A stretch of 64,000 nucleotides of DNA from Zizania palustris (Eukaryota > Streptophyta > Magnoliopsida > Poales > Poaceae): NCBI GenBank assembly GCA_019279435.1, contig JAAALK010000285.1, forward strand, positions 64,652,865 to 64,716,864. The letters are read 5' to 3'. Position numbers and translations under genes: made by a program. This document shows, piece after piece, positions 44,853 to 56,467 of this stretch (positions are counted from its first letter, which is position 1; every line of letters begins with the position of its first letter). The notes under the pieces are model-generated. The model was given only the letters and a program-made list of their open reading frames with translations, searched no databases and was not told the origin of the DNA.

Positions 44853-46440
44853 CATTTTGTACCCAATTAGAGTTATACTATTATAATACTCAAGCATCCT
44901 AAGTACATAGAACCCGCAATCATGCCTGCTCATTTCACCATTTTAATGAAACAACAAACCAGATTAAGTAAAAAAATACATTGTATTTTTTAGTGTGTAT
45001 ACTTACAATCCTTCCTAAATAAATGACCATGGATAGTCAACCTTATAGCCATCTCCTATCTCCATTGAATTTGCAAGGTTATGACTCTGAAAACAAACAA
45101 AAGTTACATCCAACAAAAAAACAGTATGTAGGGGAAAACAAGAATCTACATATATAGTATTTGTTCGAACTATTCTGTTTTTACGTACCACATCTGCCCA
45201 CACCTTTTCATTATTTGTCTCCTGCTTCTTCGGGTCATGCAATGAATCAAATATCTATACAGATTTGGCTGACACTTCTATAATGAAAAGGAACCAATGC
45301 CCAACATGCACTATTGGCATGTATATCTGAAAAAATTAAAAACAAATACAAAAAGGTATGATGTTCATCTCCCATAGAATTATATGCATTAAACAGGGCA
45401 AAAATAAATAGATAATAAAAATTATCATACCCAATCTATGAAAGAAAAGTTGTACTTCCCCAGATGATGCTTGATAGTTGCAATGCTGACCTCTACCTAG
45501 GGCTTAATCAACTCTTTCTGAAAACAAAAGAAATACGTTGGTAAGCTTAAAAAATGTTTATTTCACTGTGTGAAAAAATATGTTACAAATAGTATAATTT
45601 AGTATCAGGTGAACAAGCGTAACAAATAGAGAAAATAGTCAACACCAAAACATATATCTGATCAATGTGCATAATTGATATACTTACCACCACTACTGGG
45701 TTAAGGATAAGTTTAGTCTTTGAATCCCAATCAGCCATCATGGTTGTGCAGCATAACCACATGAAGTTATTGCTGACCTCTCCATTGAACTTCAGGACGT
45801 GTTTGAATTCATCCTCAGTATTCCATACACCCCGTATTTGAACCTTGATATCACTAGGTTTCCCCCTAGTCAACAACATATATTTCTTGTAGTTCTCATT
45901 GATTACAGCTGTCGACACTTTCCTTCCTGCCAGTTCTACAATATATTCTACACCAACTTGAGTTAATTTTGATCTTCTGGCTCTATGCTTGCATGTGATC
46001 GGTACAGTGCTAGGATCAAGGAAATGCTGTCCATCTAGCATTGGATCAAACTAATATGTAGGGCGTATTTCGCCACCCGACATAGTTTCTATGAAGACCC
46101 AATTATCACAACATTGCATGCTTTCTCAAGACTGAAAGCTGTATTGAAGAAAAGTGAATCATATTTGTATCATCTGGCATTAAAAAATGTTAAAACAAAA
46201 AATCATTTCACTTACATTTGGCGGTTTTGTCCACGGTTTTTGAGTCAGAACTGTCTCCATCAGCTTGCCCTAAGATATCCTCAACAACATCCTTACCCTC
46301 TCATCATCTCTCATCCCCCTAATCTTTACTATTGTTCCCCTCGTTTTTAATAGCAATTTTGCCCACTTCATGCAGCATGATAGCTGCTGTGGTTGTAGCT
46401 TCTTCAGTTGCATCACTAGCTGAAGTGTTTGCTTCCTTTA

Positions 46441-49400
46441 TGTAGTGCCCGGGATTTAATAATTCCAGACTTTATTGCATTTCCAAGGAAAAACAATAAA
46501 TATAAGACGTTCATCACACGACCACATTCGTACAACAATCAAAGTAGCTCACAGGCCACATTATTACACAAATGATAAAACATAAAAAAGAAAATAAAAG
46601 GGGTCTTCAAGATGAACATCTCCTTCCAATCTCGCGGCTTGACTGGGATAGCTACTCCAGACCGTCATCTTCATAATATGCATCCTCTGAGGTTGTGTCA
46701 ATAGGGGTGAGTACAAGAGTACTCAACAACCCACCAAAATGCAGAATAATGCAAGGATAATAACAAAGGAAGGCATGTGGCTTAAGTTTGTGGAAAAGTA
46801 CAAGTTGTAATTAAGCATTTAATGTGATCATGTTTATTTTGCAGAAAATAAATATGAATATGAAACCATCCATTAACTCGAGTAGTACAAACAGTTCTCC
46901 CTCGCTCAACAGTCCATAAATGCCATCAACCAATGCACAATCATTGAAAGTAAACTAATTGCGGTGAAGATCGCTCAACCCGCCCTTGACCGTGGGCTCG
47001 ACTTTTTGAAAATATTATACTATGATCATATGCAACTTGCCCCCTCCGCTTGGTGCATCGAGTTGGAACGCTCCATACTTCCAATTATGCCTTACCCATT
47101 AGACTTGTGGTTAGTACGGAAGTGCTTCGCAACAGATCCTGTAGACCAGTCCTTATAGTGCCCCGGGTATGACTAACCAATGTCCTCGCTTGCACCTGGA
47201 ACCCAACATGCTAACACATCTAACCAATTTTCCAAGTTCTTTAGAATTCCAAGGATGAGAAGTATATCGGGGAATATAACAGAATAAAAGTGACCCTTCC
47301 ATTATACGACTCATTTTTAGCCTACTAGTTGTTGTGTCGGTACTTTGGACACTATCAAATATTTAATAGTAAAGGTGATAAGGAAAAGAGGTTCAATAGC
47401 ATGGCTTGGGTTTGCACAACAAGTTCAGGGGATCTAATAAATATAGTGTAAGGCTTCCAATTGGACTAATGCATTGATACCCTATGAGTTATAGCATAAT
47501 TTAATTAAAACATAGGCTCAATATGATAAAAATTAGGACTGTGACTTGCCTTGCTCAGCAAAAGGGGACGGAGGGATCTCTGGCTCCTCAGCAGTGGTGT
47601 AATCTTCTCGGCACAAAAATCAAAAAGTATAAACAATTAAAATGAATAAAATCAACAGTACAAACATATCAATTAAATTGTTCTCTAGATTGTCTTTAGG
47701 CCTTTCCTGCGTAGGTCAGGTGGAAGGCTAAGAAGGCCCCCTTCCATGGGAGCACGTTGTAGAAAATAAAAAGAGCAATTTTCTAGAATTTGAATGTGTT
47801 GATAGCAAAAAATGGCATTAATGGTCAAGATTGTCAAATATCAATTTTAGTAATTTGGGCCAAAAATACACAAGTCCTGGATTAGGCCGAAGCCTTACAG
47901 GGCCGAAGGTCCATCGAACATTAGGCTTTGGAGGCCTTTTAGCGGCCTGCTACCTTCGGCCCCGAAGACCCTCCGGAGGCCAGCCTCACCGAAGCTTCGG
48001 CTCGAGCAGAAGGCTTCGACAGGCCCACTTCGGGCCAGCTTCAGAGATAGAGTTTGAGTCTGATTCTGACTATTTTTATCCCTAAACTTGATTAGGCCGA
48101 GTCCTACCATATTAGCTTTAGAGATAAGAAGACTAGCCCCTATAAATATAGAGGTGAGGCCAGTTCATTAGGCCCCCCAACACAAATCAACTTCAAACCC
48201 TAGTTTGAACCGTACCTTTACTTTTCATTTATTTTCCTGTACTACCTTCGTGGGTTTGCCAGGAAGACCTCCGTCGACCACTTAGAAATGGTGGTAAGCC
48301 TTGCTACTTCGCTCGTGAAGTACCCGTTAATCTACGTAACAGATTGCTATCGCCTTGTTACTTTGCCTGTGAAGTATCTGTTAATTTATGTAACAAATTG
48401 CTACCTTCGTTTCTCTACTGCAGCACTTAGCAGATTTGGTCTCCAGGCCGAATTGGCACTTGATCTCTGTTCTGTTGTGGGTTTTCATGCTCGGAGCCCC
48501 TTCGTCAAAGGTGTCCGGAGCCAAGAAACTGGTTTCGGAGGCTACCAGAACACCCTTCGGTGGAACCCTTTCTTCGACTACTCGTGCCGGACTCATCACG
48601 CCGTTGTCGGTCTGGTCAGACCCGCACGCCAGAGCGCTCCGCGTCAGGCTTCATCACACCTACACTCCACACTGGACAAAGTCATGCCAGCGTGTTGCGT
48701 TAGAGTCTTTGTCGTGTCAGAGACTTCGCACCGAACCCTGTTGTTCGGAGGTGATTTCGCGTCAGGGATCTGTTTGGAGCCTATGTTCGGCCAGATCGAG
48801 TCGAACACCGGAGACTACCTTGGGCGCACTCTTCGCATCAGATGCCGAAGGCCCCCTTCGGTGAACCCTTCACATGACACACTTCGAATCAGTTAGGCTC
48901 CGTTCAGTTGGCTGGTTTATTTTATTTATATATTTCTTTCGGCTAATTGGATTATTTGCTTGTGATCTGATTACCTGACGACTCCACCTCCCTTTCCAAT
49001 GTTAAGGGTAGTTGGAACGCGACGTCGGTGTTGTGTTACGCTTAGGCTTGTCCCTAAGTATCTACACACTTTTGGATCGTCGAACTGACCCAAGTGCGGG
49101 GGCATATTTTCGTATCAACAGAATGGTAAAATTTGGAGTTAAAAATAGTGAGATATGAATTTTAGAAGTTTTAAATCAATTTATAGAATTTGAACTGGCG
49201 AAGTTTCCATACACGCGGTGATTCACTGAACCAGAACTGATTGGCGATGGATTTTTTGGGGGAAAGTTTCACCGTGGTATGGTAAGCGTGATCTTGGGAC
49301 CAATTTTGTGGAAGGAGTGCACGACTGTGTATTGAAGCTAGGGTTCGCCGGTGGATTGAAATTTGGCGGAACTTTCCTTTGGGAATGAAGATGCTGAAAG

Positions 49401-49880
49401 GTGGGGCCCTTCGGTCAGTGAGCAGGGCGGGCGCTGGTGCTGCCAGTTGGCGCTGATAGATGGGCCATGGCGGTCAGCGGGCAGAAGACGAGATGCGGGC
49501 GTGCAGGAGTGGGAAAGGGTGGCTAACTAGTGGGCTCCACTTGTCAGTGGGCACGGTGAGGTGGGCTGGGCTGACCTAGAGAAAGATTGGGGGGGGGGCG
49601 GCCCAGTGAGGCTTTTAATTCTTTTCTCAATTAAAATAATTCGAGAATCTTATTTGTATTTTCTATGCTTGTTACAAATGTCCTAAAAATTTATAAAAAT
49701 TCCTAAAATTTTATCTGATCTTGAGGAACCTACCAAAAATTTCCCAATCCAATATTTGACCTATTTCTCATGGTTTCTATTTGTTTGCCATTTTCACCTT
49801 CTTTCTTATTCAATAATAATTCTTTTATATAATTTTTTATTTCTCCCATTTTATTTTACCTTTAAATTTGAGATGTTACA
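46441..49880. repeat. Solo LTR D (about 2.1 kb, itself interrupted)
   Basis: Starts TGTAGTGCCCGGGATTT and ends GAGATGTTACA. The flanks are CTTTA (46436-46440) and CTTTG (49881-49885), a five-base target duplication with one mutation. Removing it rejoins the reading frame of the Ulp1 gene (GDSK to EANT). Without the inserted LTR at 47797-49120 it is about 2.1 kb. The GTGAGTACAAGAGTACTCAACAA segment near 46705 is familiar from grass LTRs. No internal coding sequence remains. Confidence 0.78.
47797..49120 (+). repeat. Solo LTR of the G family (1324 bp)
   Basis: TGTTGATAGC to GTATCAACA, flanked by perfect GAATG duplications (47792-47796 and 49121-49125), with no internal sequence, so a solo LTR left by recombination. 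It matches the 3' LTR of G through TATA (about 48141), the two ACTTC-GTGAAGTATC repeats and the 3' end. It lies inside LTR D and is therefore younger than D. Confidence 0.93.
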
Positions 49881-49996
49881 CTTTGAATCCCCTGATAATG
49901 TACCAGCCTCATTACCAGAACCACGTGGCGCAACTTCATCTTCCACTTTAGCTTTGCTTGCTGTTTTATCAGTAGCCTTTTGCACATTTTGAATAT

Positions 49997-50517
49997 TATT
50001 GGCGTAAAAGATTACACTAACATGTTTAAATAATCTCGAAGGGTTATTGAGTGAGATGGTTGTTTAAGGACTATTCTAGGCCTCCGAGTAGGATAATAGT
50101 CGAGGATAGTTCAGAGTGTCTATTAATTATCTCTGAATTCGATGCCTGTACCTCTATAAATAGGGGTATTTATAGGCAAGAATACATAAGGAGAAGACCA
50201 TTTTTCCCTCTAGTTACAACCATCATAGAGGGCACTGTTCTTTAACCCTCGTAGGGCTAAAAAGGTAAAAGGTCATGTGAACACTTGGGTAAAGCAGATG
50301 TCCCATCTGTCTTGGTAGCGCCCCTTCGGGGAACTCTCCTTGGCCGGAGCCTCGCTAGACCCTTCGTCCTGCAACCCTTCAAAAAAGCCTCCTTCAGCGG
50401 AGCCTTGTCGATCATCTACATCTCTAAGTAGTGAAGCTTTGACTCTTCTTACCCTTCAAATGAGGGCTCTGGAGAAGCCTCCTATTTACCACGTGGATGG
50501 AAGTATTTCCCTCAATA
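49997..50517 (-). repeat. 3' LTR of Tat2 (about 521 bp)
   Basis: Aligns with the Tat1 LTR: GGCGTAAAAGATTACACTAACATGTTT at its start, a minus-strand TATA box near 50166-50177, TTACAACCATCAT in the middle. Its ends read TATTGG and TCAATA where Tat1 has TGTTGG and CCAACA, so both termini are altered at the second base. The polypurine tract on the minus strand (GAGGGGCTAC) follows at about 50518-50530. Confidence 0.8.
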
Positions 50518-50530
50518 GTAGCCCCTCAAA

Positions 50531-51028
50531 TACGCCTCTCCAAATGTCCTGCATAATGAGGAAGGCAGTATATGCAAGAAATAATTTCATGCTCCGGACT
50601 AGATAAATCCAAGGTACTCATAACAATTACGTCGTATCTTCAAATTCAGGGGGAAGCTGACTCCGTACTTCTTGCTGGAATTACTTCGGAGGTGGCCCCC
50701 AAACATTTACTTTGATTAATTCATTTAACCGTGTCAGTTTTCCAAACATTGGTCCGAGAATCCCAAAGGGTTGTCTTGGGCGGTCAACAATCGCTTTTGA
50801 CATCCATTACCTCTTGGGATTCCAACAACTCACTTGGTCTGAGGTACGATTCAGACATTCCTTGGTGATGGCCCCACCTATCATTGACGTGGGTTGTCGC
50901 CTGAAAAGGAAAATCAACAGTCGCCCTAGGGCGTACATTGCAAGCCACCCCTTCTTATAAAAGGGGAGGAAAAGCAGTTTTGATGGCACGAAGCCTTTCG
51001 CCCTTTACATTCCCGATGCCCGAGCTCC
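50531..51028 (+). other. 5' region of the Tat2 antisense gene
   Basis: Between the Tat2 LTR and the antisense gene. No supported frame. A TATA-like TTATAAAAGGGG at 50954-50966 lies about 120 bp before the proposed coding start and could be the antisense promoter (inference). Confidence 0.45.
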
Positions 51029-53698
51029 TTGTCTTTGATTTCACACCCTCCAGCCTTCATCTTTGACCTCATAGCTTCCTTGCCAATGGCCAGGACTAGT
51101 GCCAAAGTGCCTACTACGGGCTCGTCACTGGTTCAGCAACAGGCGACGACGACAATAGCAACAACACCAACAACGATGGAGGATCTAGGAAACCCTCGGT
51201 CTTATAGACCTCGGGAGCTCTGACCGCCCTCGAGCAAGTTCCTGGACCAAACCTTCACTCTGGGGCAGACCACCTACACCAAGAAGATGATGAGCAACAA
51301 CGTCTGTGGATGTCTAGGGTCCGAGGTCAAAGTGAGGATCCCAGGGTCCGAGACCTTCTCGGTGCCGTGAGACGGAGAGGTGGTGGTCTTCGGAGCCTTT
51401 TTCAATGCGGGGCTCGGGCTGCCTTCCTTGGAGATTTTGGTGGAGGTCCTCCGCATATACCACGTGATGCTCCCACAGCTCACCCAGAATGTCATCGCCC
51501 GCTTGGCCATCTTCGAATGGGCCATGCGGGCTATGGGGCTAAAGGGCTAGCGAAGATCTTCGCAGTGATGCATGAGGCTAGGTTCCAACCGAAGAAACAC
51601 TACGGCCCCGATGGCTTAGCGATTCTGGTGACCTTCAGAAGTATCAACTTCTAGCTTCGTAAGAAATTCTAGAAAAACTTCCCAGCGAAGGCTACCAACG
51701 ACCGTTGGTATTCGGATCATATCCTCCGTTGGTTCTACGCCGAAGTGGGAGCAGACTCTGGCCTGGCGGGGCCTCTAGAAGAGATCTCGTACCGAAGGGA
51801 GGCGGCGATTATAGGGTATGGAGTGCACTCAGAATAGAGCCCCCTGCCTTGCCAAACTTCAACACTGGTGACCCAGTGACGAGGAATAGGAAGGCCGAAG
51901 CGGGGACCTCGGGCATTTTGAATATCCCTTTGAAGAACGTGGCTCGCAGGCCGATGGGTTTGGCGCCTTTGAAGTCTCCTTCTCCCATCCTATCGCTGGA
52001 ACCGTATGAAGCGGAGTGGGCATCTGACGAGGCCTTGACGGAGGAGATCGAGGCCTTGGTGGTAGGGGACACTGAGGGGCACTCCAGAGCGGAGACCGAA
52101 GCACCTTCCCAAGATAGTGCCGATGGAGGAGACGGAGGCTCCCGGCTAGGTGGATGCTATAAGCGCTTCACCGATGGAGCCGAAGGCCATAGCACAGGTC
52201 GGGGCGGAAGGAGTTAGGGCTCCGGAGCCCGAGGGACCAAACCTAGATGACGCTAGAAGGGTCCAAGTGTCAGAGCCGGATGGCCCAACACCACCGGAGT
52301 AAGGTGCGATCGTTGTGGGCGAGGAGGTCCCCGTGACCTTTTCACCGCTTCGATCAACGGTGGACTCCGGCGAAGATTTGGCCCGGTTGTTCCAGCACCC
52401 AGACAGCCTAGAGGTTGTTCAGTGGGGAAGCGGAGGAGGTAAATCCTTACTGACCGAGCTTTGAATTCGCCACCATCCTGCATTATTTGAGAAACTATGC
52501 ATACCTTGATTTTCAGATGTACCAGCAAAGGGAAAAGGCAAGTCCTGGTCGGCACCGACGATGAGGACCGAGCCAAAGGGGATGGCCCCTACAGTGGTGG
52601 CAGCTGTGTCAGAGTCAACCGAAGGGGCTCAATCCATGGAGGCTTCGGAGGAGCCCACCCATCATTCGGGATCCTCCCCTACGGACGATGACCGGAGCGC
52701 CCTAACAAGGCTTCCCCTTCTGTCTCCATTCTTGGCGTGGAGGACAAGGCTCCAGGCCATGCTAGAGCCATCAGCTCGGGTCTACCGGGAGGTGGGAGAG
52801 ACCGAACTGGTCACTGAGGTGAGCCAGTTCAAAGGGACGGAGTTAGGAATCGCCCTTGAGCGAGCCGCATACCAAGTATGTAGACCCCTACATGTGTTAG
52901 TTTATCGAAGCCATATTCCATGCTTACCTCATTTTTTTGCAGCACGTCATCCTTGCTCGCTCGGCCACGACCTCCCACGACCACGAGCAGAACTGACTAA
53001 AAGAGAAGGTCATGGATCTCTGGGATTTCTATGCTGATTCTGAAGGTAGGGTTTTAGGCTTAGAGGACACGCTCCGAGAGGAGCAGAAGCAGAAGGCGGC
53101 CCTCGAGTCTGAGGTCGAGAAGCTCCTGGCCGAGCGAGCGGCCTTTATAACCAAAGTCGAGAAGCTTCAGGACGAACGGAGCATCTTGGTCGGTGATGTG
53201 CAACGGCTGATCGCTCAGAAGACGATGTACGTGATGAGGGCTTTAGAGCTCGCTACTTCAAACACCAATTTGAAGGCCATGACAGAGGACCTCCTTATGG
53301 AGCGGGCAAAATGTGATGAAGAGGCTTCTGAAACCATGGACGTCCTACAGGGTGTCCTGGGGGACTTCAACACATCTTGCCCTTCATCCTCTACTATGGT
53401 GAATGAGCCCTGGCCCGTCGGCTGAAGCTGATCCTAGTGGCGGCGAAGACGATGGGGACTACCACGGCCAGGTATGGAGAGATCTCTGAACGAGTGGCTG
53501 TGCTCGGGGTCCTCCATCACTTTGAAGATGTTGGGGGCTCCGTTTCTCCGAACACAGCGGTGGCGCACGTCAGCTTCATGGGGAGCGCCTGCTGCCCCCT
53601 CGCCCGGAGCTGCAATGGCTTGGGAAGCTTTCCAAGTGGCTTGGAAGACCGAGGGCCGGGAGGCGGCCAAAGCATGGATCAATGAAGCCCATCGCTAG
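51029..53698 (+). pseudogene. Tat2 antisense gene (gypsy-type transposon protein), with introns
   Basis: Reads antisense to Tat2. An N-terminal part from MARTSAKVP (51086) leads to a conserved block, GAFFNAGLGLPSLEI and RIYHVMLPQLTQNVIARL (51390-51510), like the Transposase_28 'putative gypsy type transposon' family. A long acidic low-complexity region follows. Two GT-AG introns are plausible: about 52438-52514 (GTAAAT to TTTTCAG) and about 52879-52942 (GTATGT to TTTGCAG). The next exon is strongly coiled-coil (EEQKQKAALESEVEKLLAER, RALELATSNTNLKAM). The end matches the Tat1 frame at 10943-11250. Stops and shifts throughout; function unknown. Confidence 0.7.
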
Positions 53699-53869
53699 AG
53701 GCTAGCATGGTCGCAGGCTCCGTCGATAGCTTCGCCAAGCCTTCGCCCGTCGGACTCGAAGGTTTAGCTTCTTTTTATGACTCTTGATGTAAATTCTTGT
53801 GTAATTCCCAATTTTATCAATAAAAAAGACTTTTTTGTCGGGGGTGTATTGAATTTAGGGCTTGTATTG

Positions 53870-54290
53870 CATTCATCTTAATGACCTCGAGGTGCTAGAA
53901 GACAACGAAGGGCTCCTCCATCTATGGGCTATTTTCGATGCCCTGAGACCCGATAGGCGCCCTCGGTTATCTATTCCTCGTGGAGATCATGGGCAAATTT
54001 CCCCTGACGTGCTTAACGAAGTAATTTCTTTTATTAAGAAGAGGAAGAAAGGGAAGAAGTCGTGGAACTATCTTCTTCATCATCGGAGTAGGTGAACTGG
54101 TCGTCCTTAGTGGAGCCTAACACCAAAAGGCTTTAGAGTTGGGCCGAACTCCAACAAGAGCAGAAGGATTGGAGGGCTTCACAGAAGGGAAAGTGGCCTC
54201 GGACCAAATCTACCAGAGGAGCTAGGAGGGAAGCGGTCGAGCAAAGGGCTTCAAACTCTAGAGGGAGGCAGCCTAACCTTCAAAAATGAA
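53870..54290 (+). pseudogene. Second antisense reading frame of Tat2
   Basis: LEVLEDNEGLLHLW, RRPRLSIPRGDHGQISPDV and LNEVISFIK, then after shifts SWAELQQEQKDWRAS and a basic tail. These are the same modules in the same order as Tat1 11418-11868. A TCAATAAAAAAG poly(A)-like signal at about 53815 separates it from the first antisense frame. Broken by stops; family not recognised. Confidence 0.5.
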
Positions 54291-54552
54291 TGGGCCTCTG
54301 ATTTTATCTTTGTTTGGACACCAATTTTTCATAGTACCCGAGTTATTGTAATTTATACTATGACATCGATCATGTAATGAAATTTCTAAGAACATATTGG
54401 AGTGTGCCTTTACCCCTCGCCCCTTATTGCGGGCGAGTGGCTATTAAGTTATGTAAAAGTCAGTCGCGCACAATGCTTAGTACGTTCAGAAGTATGCGTC
54501 GTAGATTGCATGACCGATGACCACGAAGTAGGTCCTCGTTTTCTGTAAAGAA

Positions 54553-55005
54553 GGATGCTTCAAACTAGTGGCTCAGAATCTGTTAGTTTGGTCACATTGA
54601 ACTCTTGAACGGATGCTTCAAGCCGGTGGTTCGGAATCCGTTAGTTTGGTCGCCTTGGACTCTTGTAATGATGCTTTGAGCCGGTGGCTCAGAATCAGTT
54701 AGTTTGGTCACATTGGACTGCTGTACGAATGCTTCGAGCCAGTGGCTCAGAATCTGTTAGTTTGGTTGCCTTGGACTCTTGTATGGATGCTTCGATCTGG
54801 TGGCTCGGAATCTGTTAGTTTGGTCACCTTGGACTCTTTTATGGACGCTTCGCACCGGTGGTTCAGAATCCGTTAGTTTGGTCACTTCAGACTCTTTTTC
54901 GGACGCTTCGAACCGGTGGCTAGGAGTCCGGTAGTTTGGTCACTTCGGACTCTTTTACGGATGCTTCGAACCAGTGGCTCAGAGTCTGTTAGTATTGGTT
55001 ACTTA
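54553..55005. repeat. Tandem repeats of about 58 bp in Tat2
   Basis: Nearly eight units beginning GATGCTTC and containing GTGGCTCAGAATC, TTAGTTTGGTCAC and GGACTCTT. Unit starts at 54553, 54612, 54670 and 54727 give a 58-59 bp period. Position matches the repeats of Tat1, and both share ACTCTTTTACGGATGC and a CCA-GTGGCT/ATGGCT core. Confidence 0.92.
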
Positions 55006-55139
55006 TGAATAATGATTTACCTCACAAAACTCTTCCGTTCCCTAGAGCATCCACCAGGGTAAGGATTTGTTTAAGGGGCGTGCATAATTTGAACCGTAAT
55101 CTTTATCACTTTGATGGGGTGTTACAATGTATTACAACG

Positions 55140-55828
55140 AAGCCTTAGGCAAAGTAGCGCTTAAGGTGCTCCACGTGCCAGGCATGTTTCAACTCTTCCC
55201 CTTCTAAGTTAGCTAATTTGAATGAGCCCGAGTGTCTCGAACGGAGTATAATATACGAACCTTCCCATTTATTTCCCAACTTCCTTGGAGCAACCACGCT
55301 TAGGAGAACAAGGTGCCCCAGCCTTAGTTCTTTAACTGTACCTTGGGGTCATACCATGCCTTCGTTTGGTGTTGGTACTTCGTCAGATTGGTGACAACTT
55401 GAAGCCTTGTTTCTTCTAACAAATCGAGCGAGGCACATCTTTATCCTTCGTTTTCTAGCTCCGTGGAGCACAAGGAGCCGCCTTTTAGGTCCATCGGTGT
55501 CATGGCTTCATTTCTGAATAGAAGCCGGAACGGAGTGAAACCTGTAGACCTCGCTTGGTTGGTCCAGATGGACCACATAATTTTTGGCAACTCTTCAGTC
55601 CACAACCCCTTCGCCAGTCATACTATGCAACGGTTTAGTACAGAAATAATGTTTTTGTTGGCACGCTCGACTACTTCGTTGGACTGGGGATGCCGGATAG
55701 CTGCGAAGCACATCTAGATGCCAAGGCCTTCACAGAACTCTCTGAAGGGCTCGACATCAAACTAGGTGCTGTTGTCAATTGTTAGCTGCCTGGGCACTCC
55801 GAACCTACATATGATATTCTGTCAGAAA
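55140..55828 (-). pseudogene. Integrase C-terminal part of Tat2
   Basis: Homologous to the end of Tat1 integrase: NIICRFGVPRQLTIDNS, RHPQSNEVVERANKNI, SIWTNQARSTGFTPFRLLF and WYDPKVQL. The second catalytic Asp and the Glu are visible. The 5' part is cut by element E directly before this segment. In-frame stops (TAG after DNST, before MCFAA and elsewhere) inactivate it. Confidence 0.88.
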
Positions 55829-56467
55829 TGTTGGATCGAAACAAGCGACCAGGGGGTGAATGAGAGCTTTTAAAATTCTATTATGCTGAACAGGCTTCGA
55901 ACACACCCTTTGAAGTGTCTGGTTCGGAGGTATTGAACACACTCCGAACACAAGCTTCGAATAGAGTAAAAATTCGAAGTGCGGATAACTTCGTTCGCAC
56001 TTAGAAAACCCAAAACACAACTCTGTAAAGATAGTGCAGGCTTCGCACATGAGGTGCCTTCGAGCAGGCTTCGCACTAGTACACTTCGCACGAGTATGTT
56101 TTCCTCTGAGGGCTCCGAACAGATACTCCACACTAGCAACTAGTACTATGCTTCATATTTCGGAGTGCAGAAAGTAGACACAGAACAGACTGCACCGAGG
56201 ACTTCATCTATGGGAAGAAAATAGGCTTTGAGCCACACTTTACATGGTGCTTCGTTAGTAAACAGAGAGGTCTAGCCTCCGATTTACATAGAATGAATCA
56301 TGCACCAAACTCACAGAAATTACACATATGAGTGACACAACACTTGTATGAAATAACAAAAAGAAGAATCTCAGGTTTACAAGAAATGAAATGAGAGACA
56401 GACAACTCAACTCATATAGTGCAAAGAACATAGATACAAGTTCATGCAAAGTGAATCAAATAGAAAA
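55829..56467 (-). repeat. LTR-like end of copia remnant E
   Basis: Minus strand ends ...CCCCCTGGTCGCTTGTTTCGATCCAACA at 55829, the Sirevirus LTR-end pattern. CTTCG/CGAAG words are frequent (55900-56110). The other border is unclear; AT-rich sequence leads without an obvious polypurine tract into a Gag fragment. Cuts Tat2 integrase. Confidence 0.55.

Larger units (their letters stand above)
44853..49996 (-). pseudogene. Spliced Ulp1/C48-type protease gene, split by solo LTR
   Basis: Minus-strand exons with GT-AG borders: 49996-49881 joined across LTR D to 46440-46215, then about 46083-45688, 45517-45431, 45326-45189, 45086-45007 and 44925-44853. The N-terminal part is acidic and low-complexity (TEEATTTAAIMLHEV). 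The C-terminal part is a SUMO-protease-like fold with catalytic His (VHVGHWFLFIIEV, exon 45326-45189), Asp (IFDSL, same exon) and Cys (HDCGFYVLRMLEYY, exon 44925-44853). Exon phases agree across the junctions checked. In-frame TAGs (KP*VE, SV*IF, TY*FD) and other stops inactivate it. Both ends are incomplete: the upstream part is cut by Tat2. It faces the FAR1-type transposase, as in Mutator-like elements known to carry ULP-like genes. Confidence 0.82.
49997..55828 (-). mobile_element. 3' half of Tat-lineage element Tat2
   Basis: On the minus strand the end of integrase (55828-55140), tandem repeats, two antisense frames and a 3' LTR (50517-49997). It has the same architecture as Tat1 but is clearly diverged and more decayed. 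It is inserted in the Ulp1 gene at 49996 and cut by copia element E at 55828. The remainder would lie beyond the right edge. Confidence 0.88.

Noticed and set aside
49560..49610. G-rich run as part of a gene or quadruplex element
   Set aside because: It lies inside solo LTR D, is a short homopolymer, and has no further support.
51809..52104. Minus-strand frames of 81-87 codons opposite the Tat2 antisense gene
   Set aside because: No domain similarity. They mirror the low-complexity acidic part of the plus-strand gene.
54553..55005. Regularly spaced repeats resembling a CRISPR array
   Set aside because: The units are contiguous without unique spacers, lie inside a plant retrotransposon, and are variants of one another.
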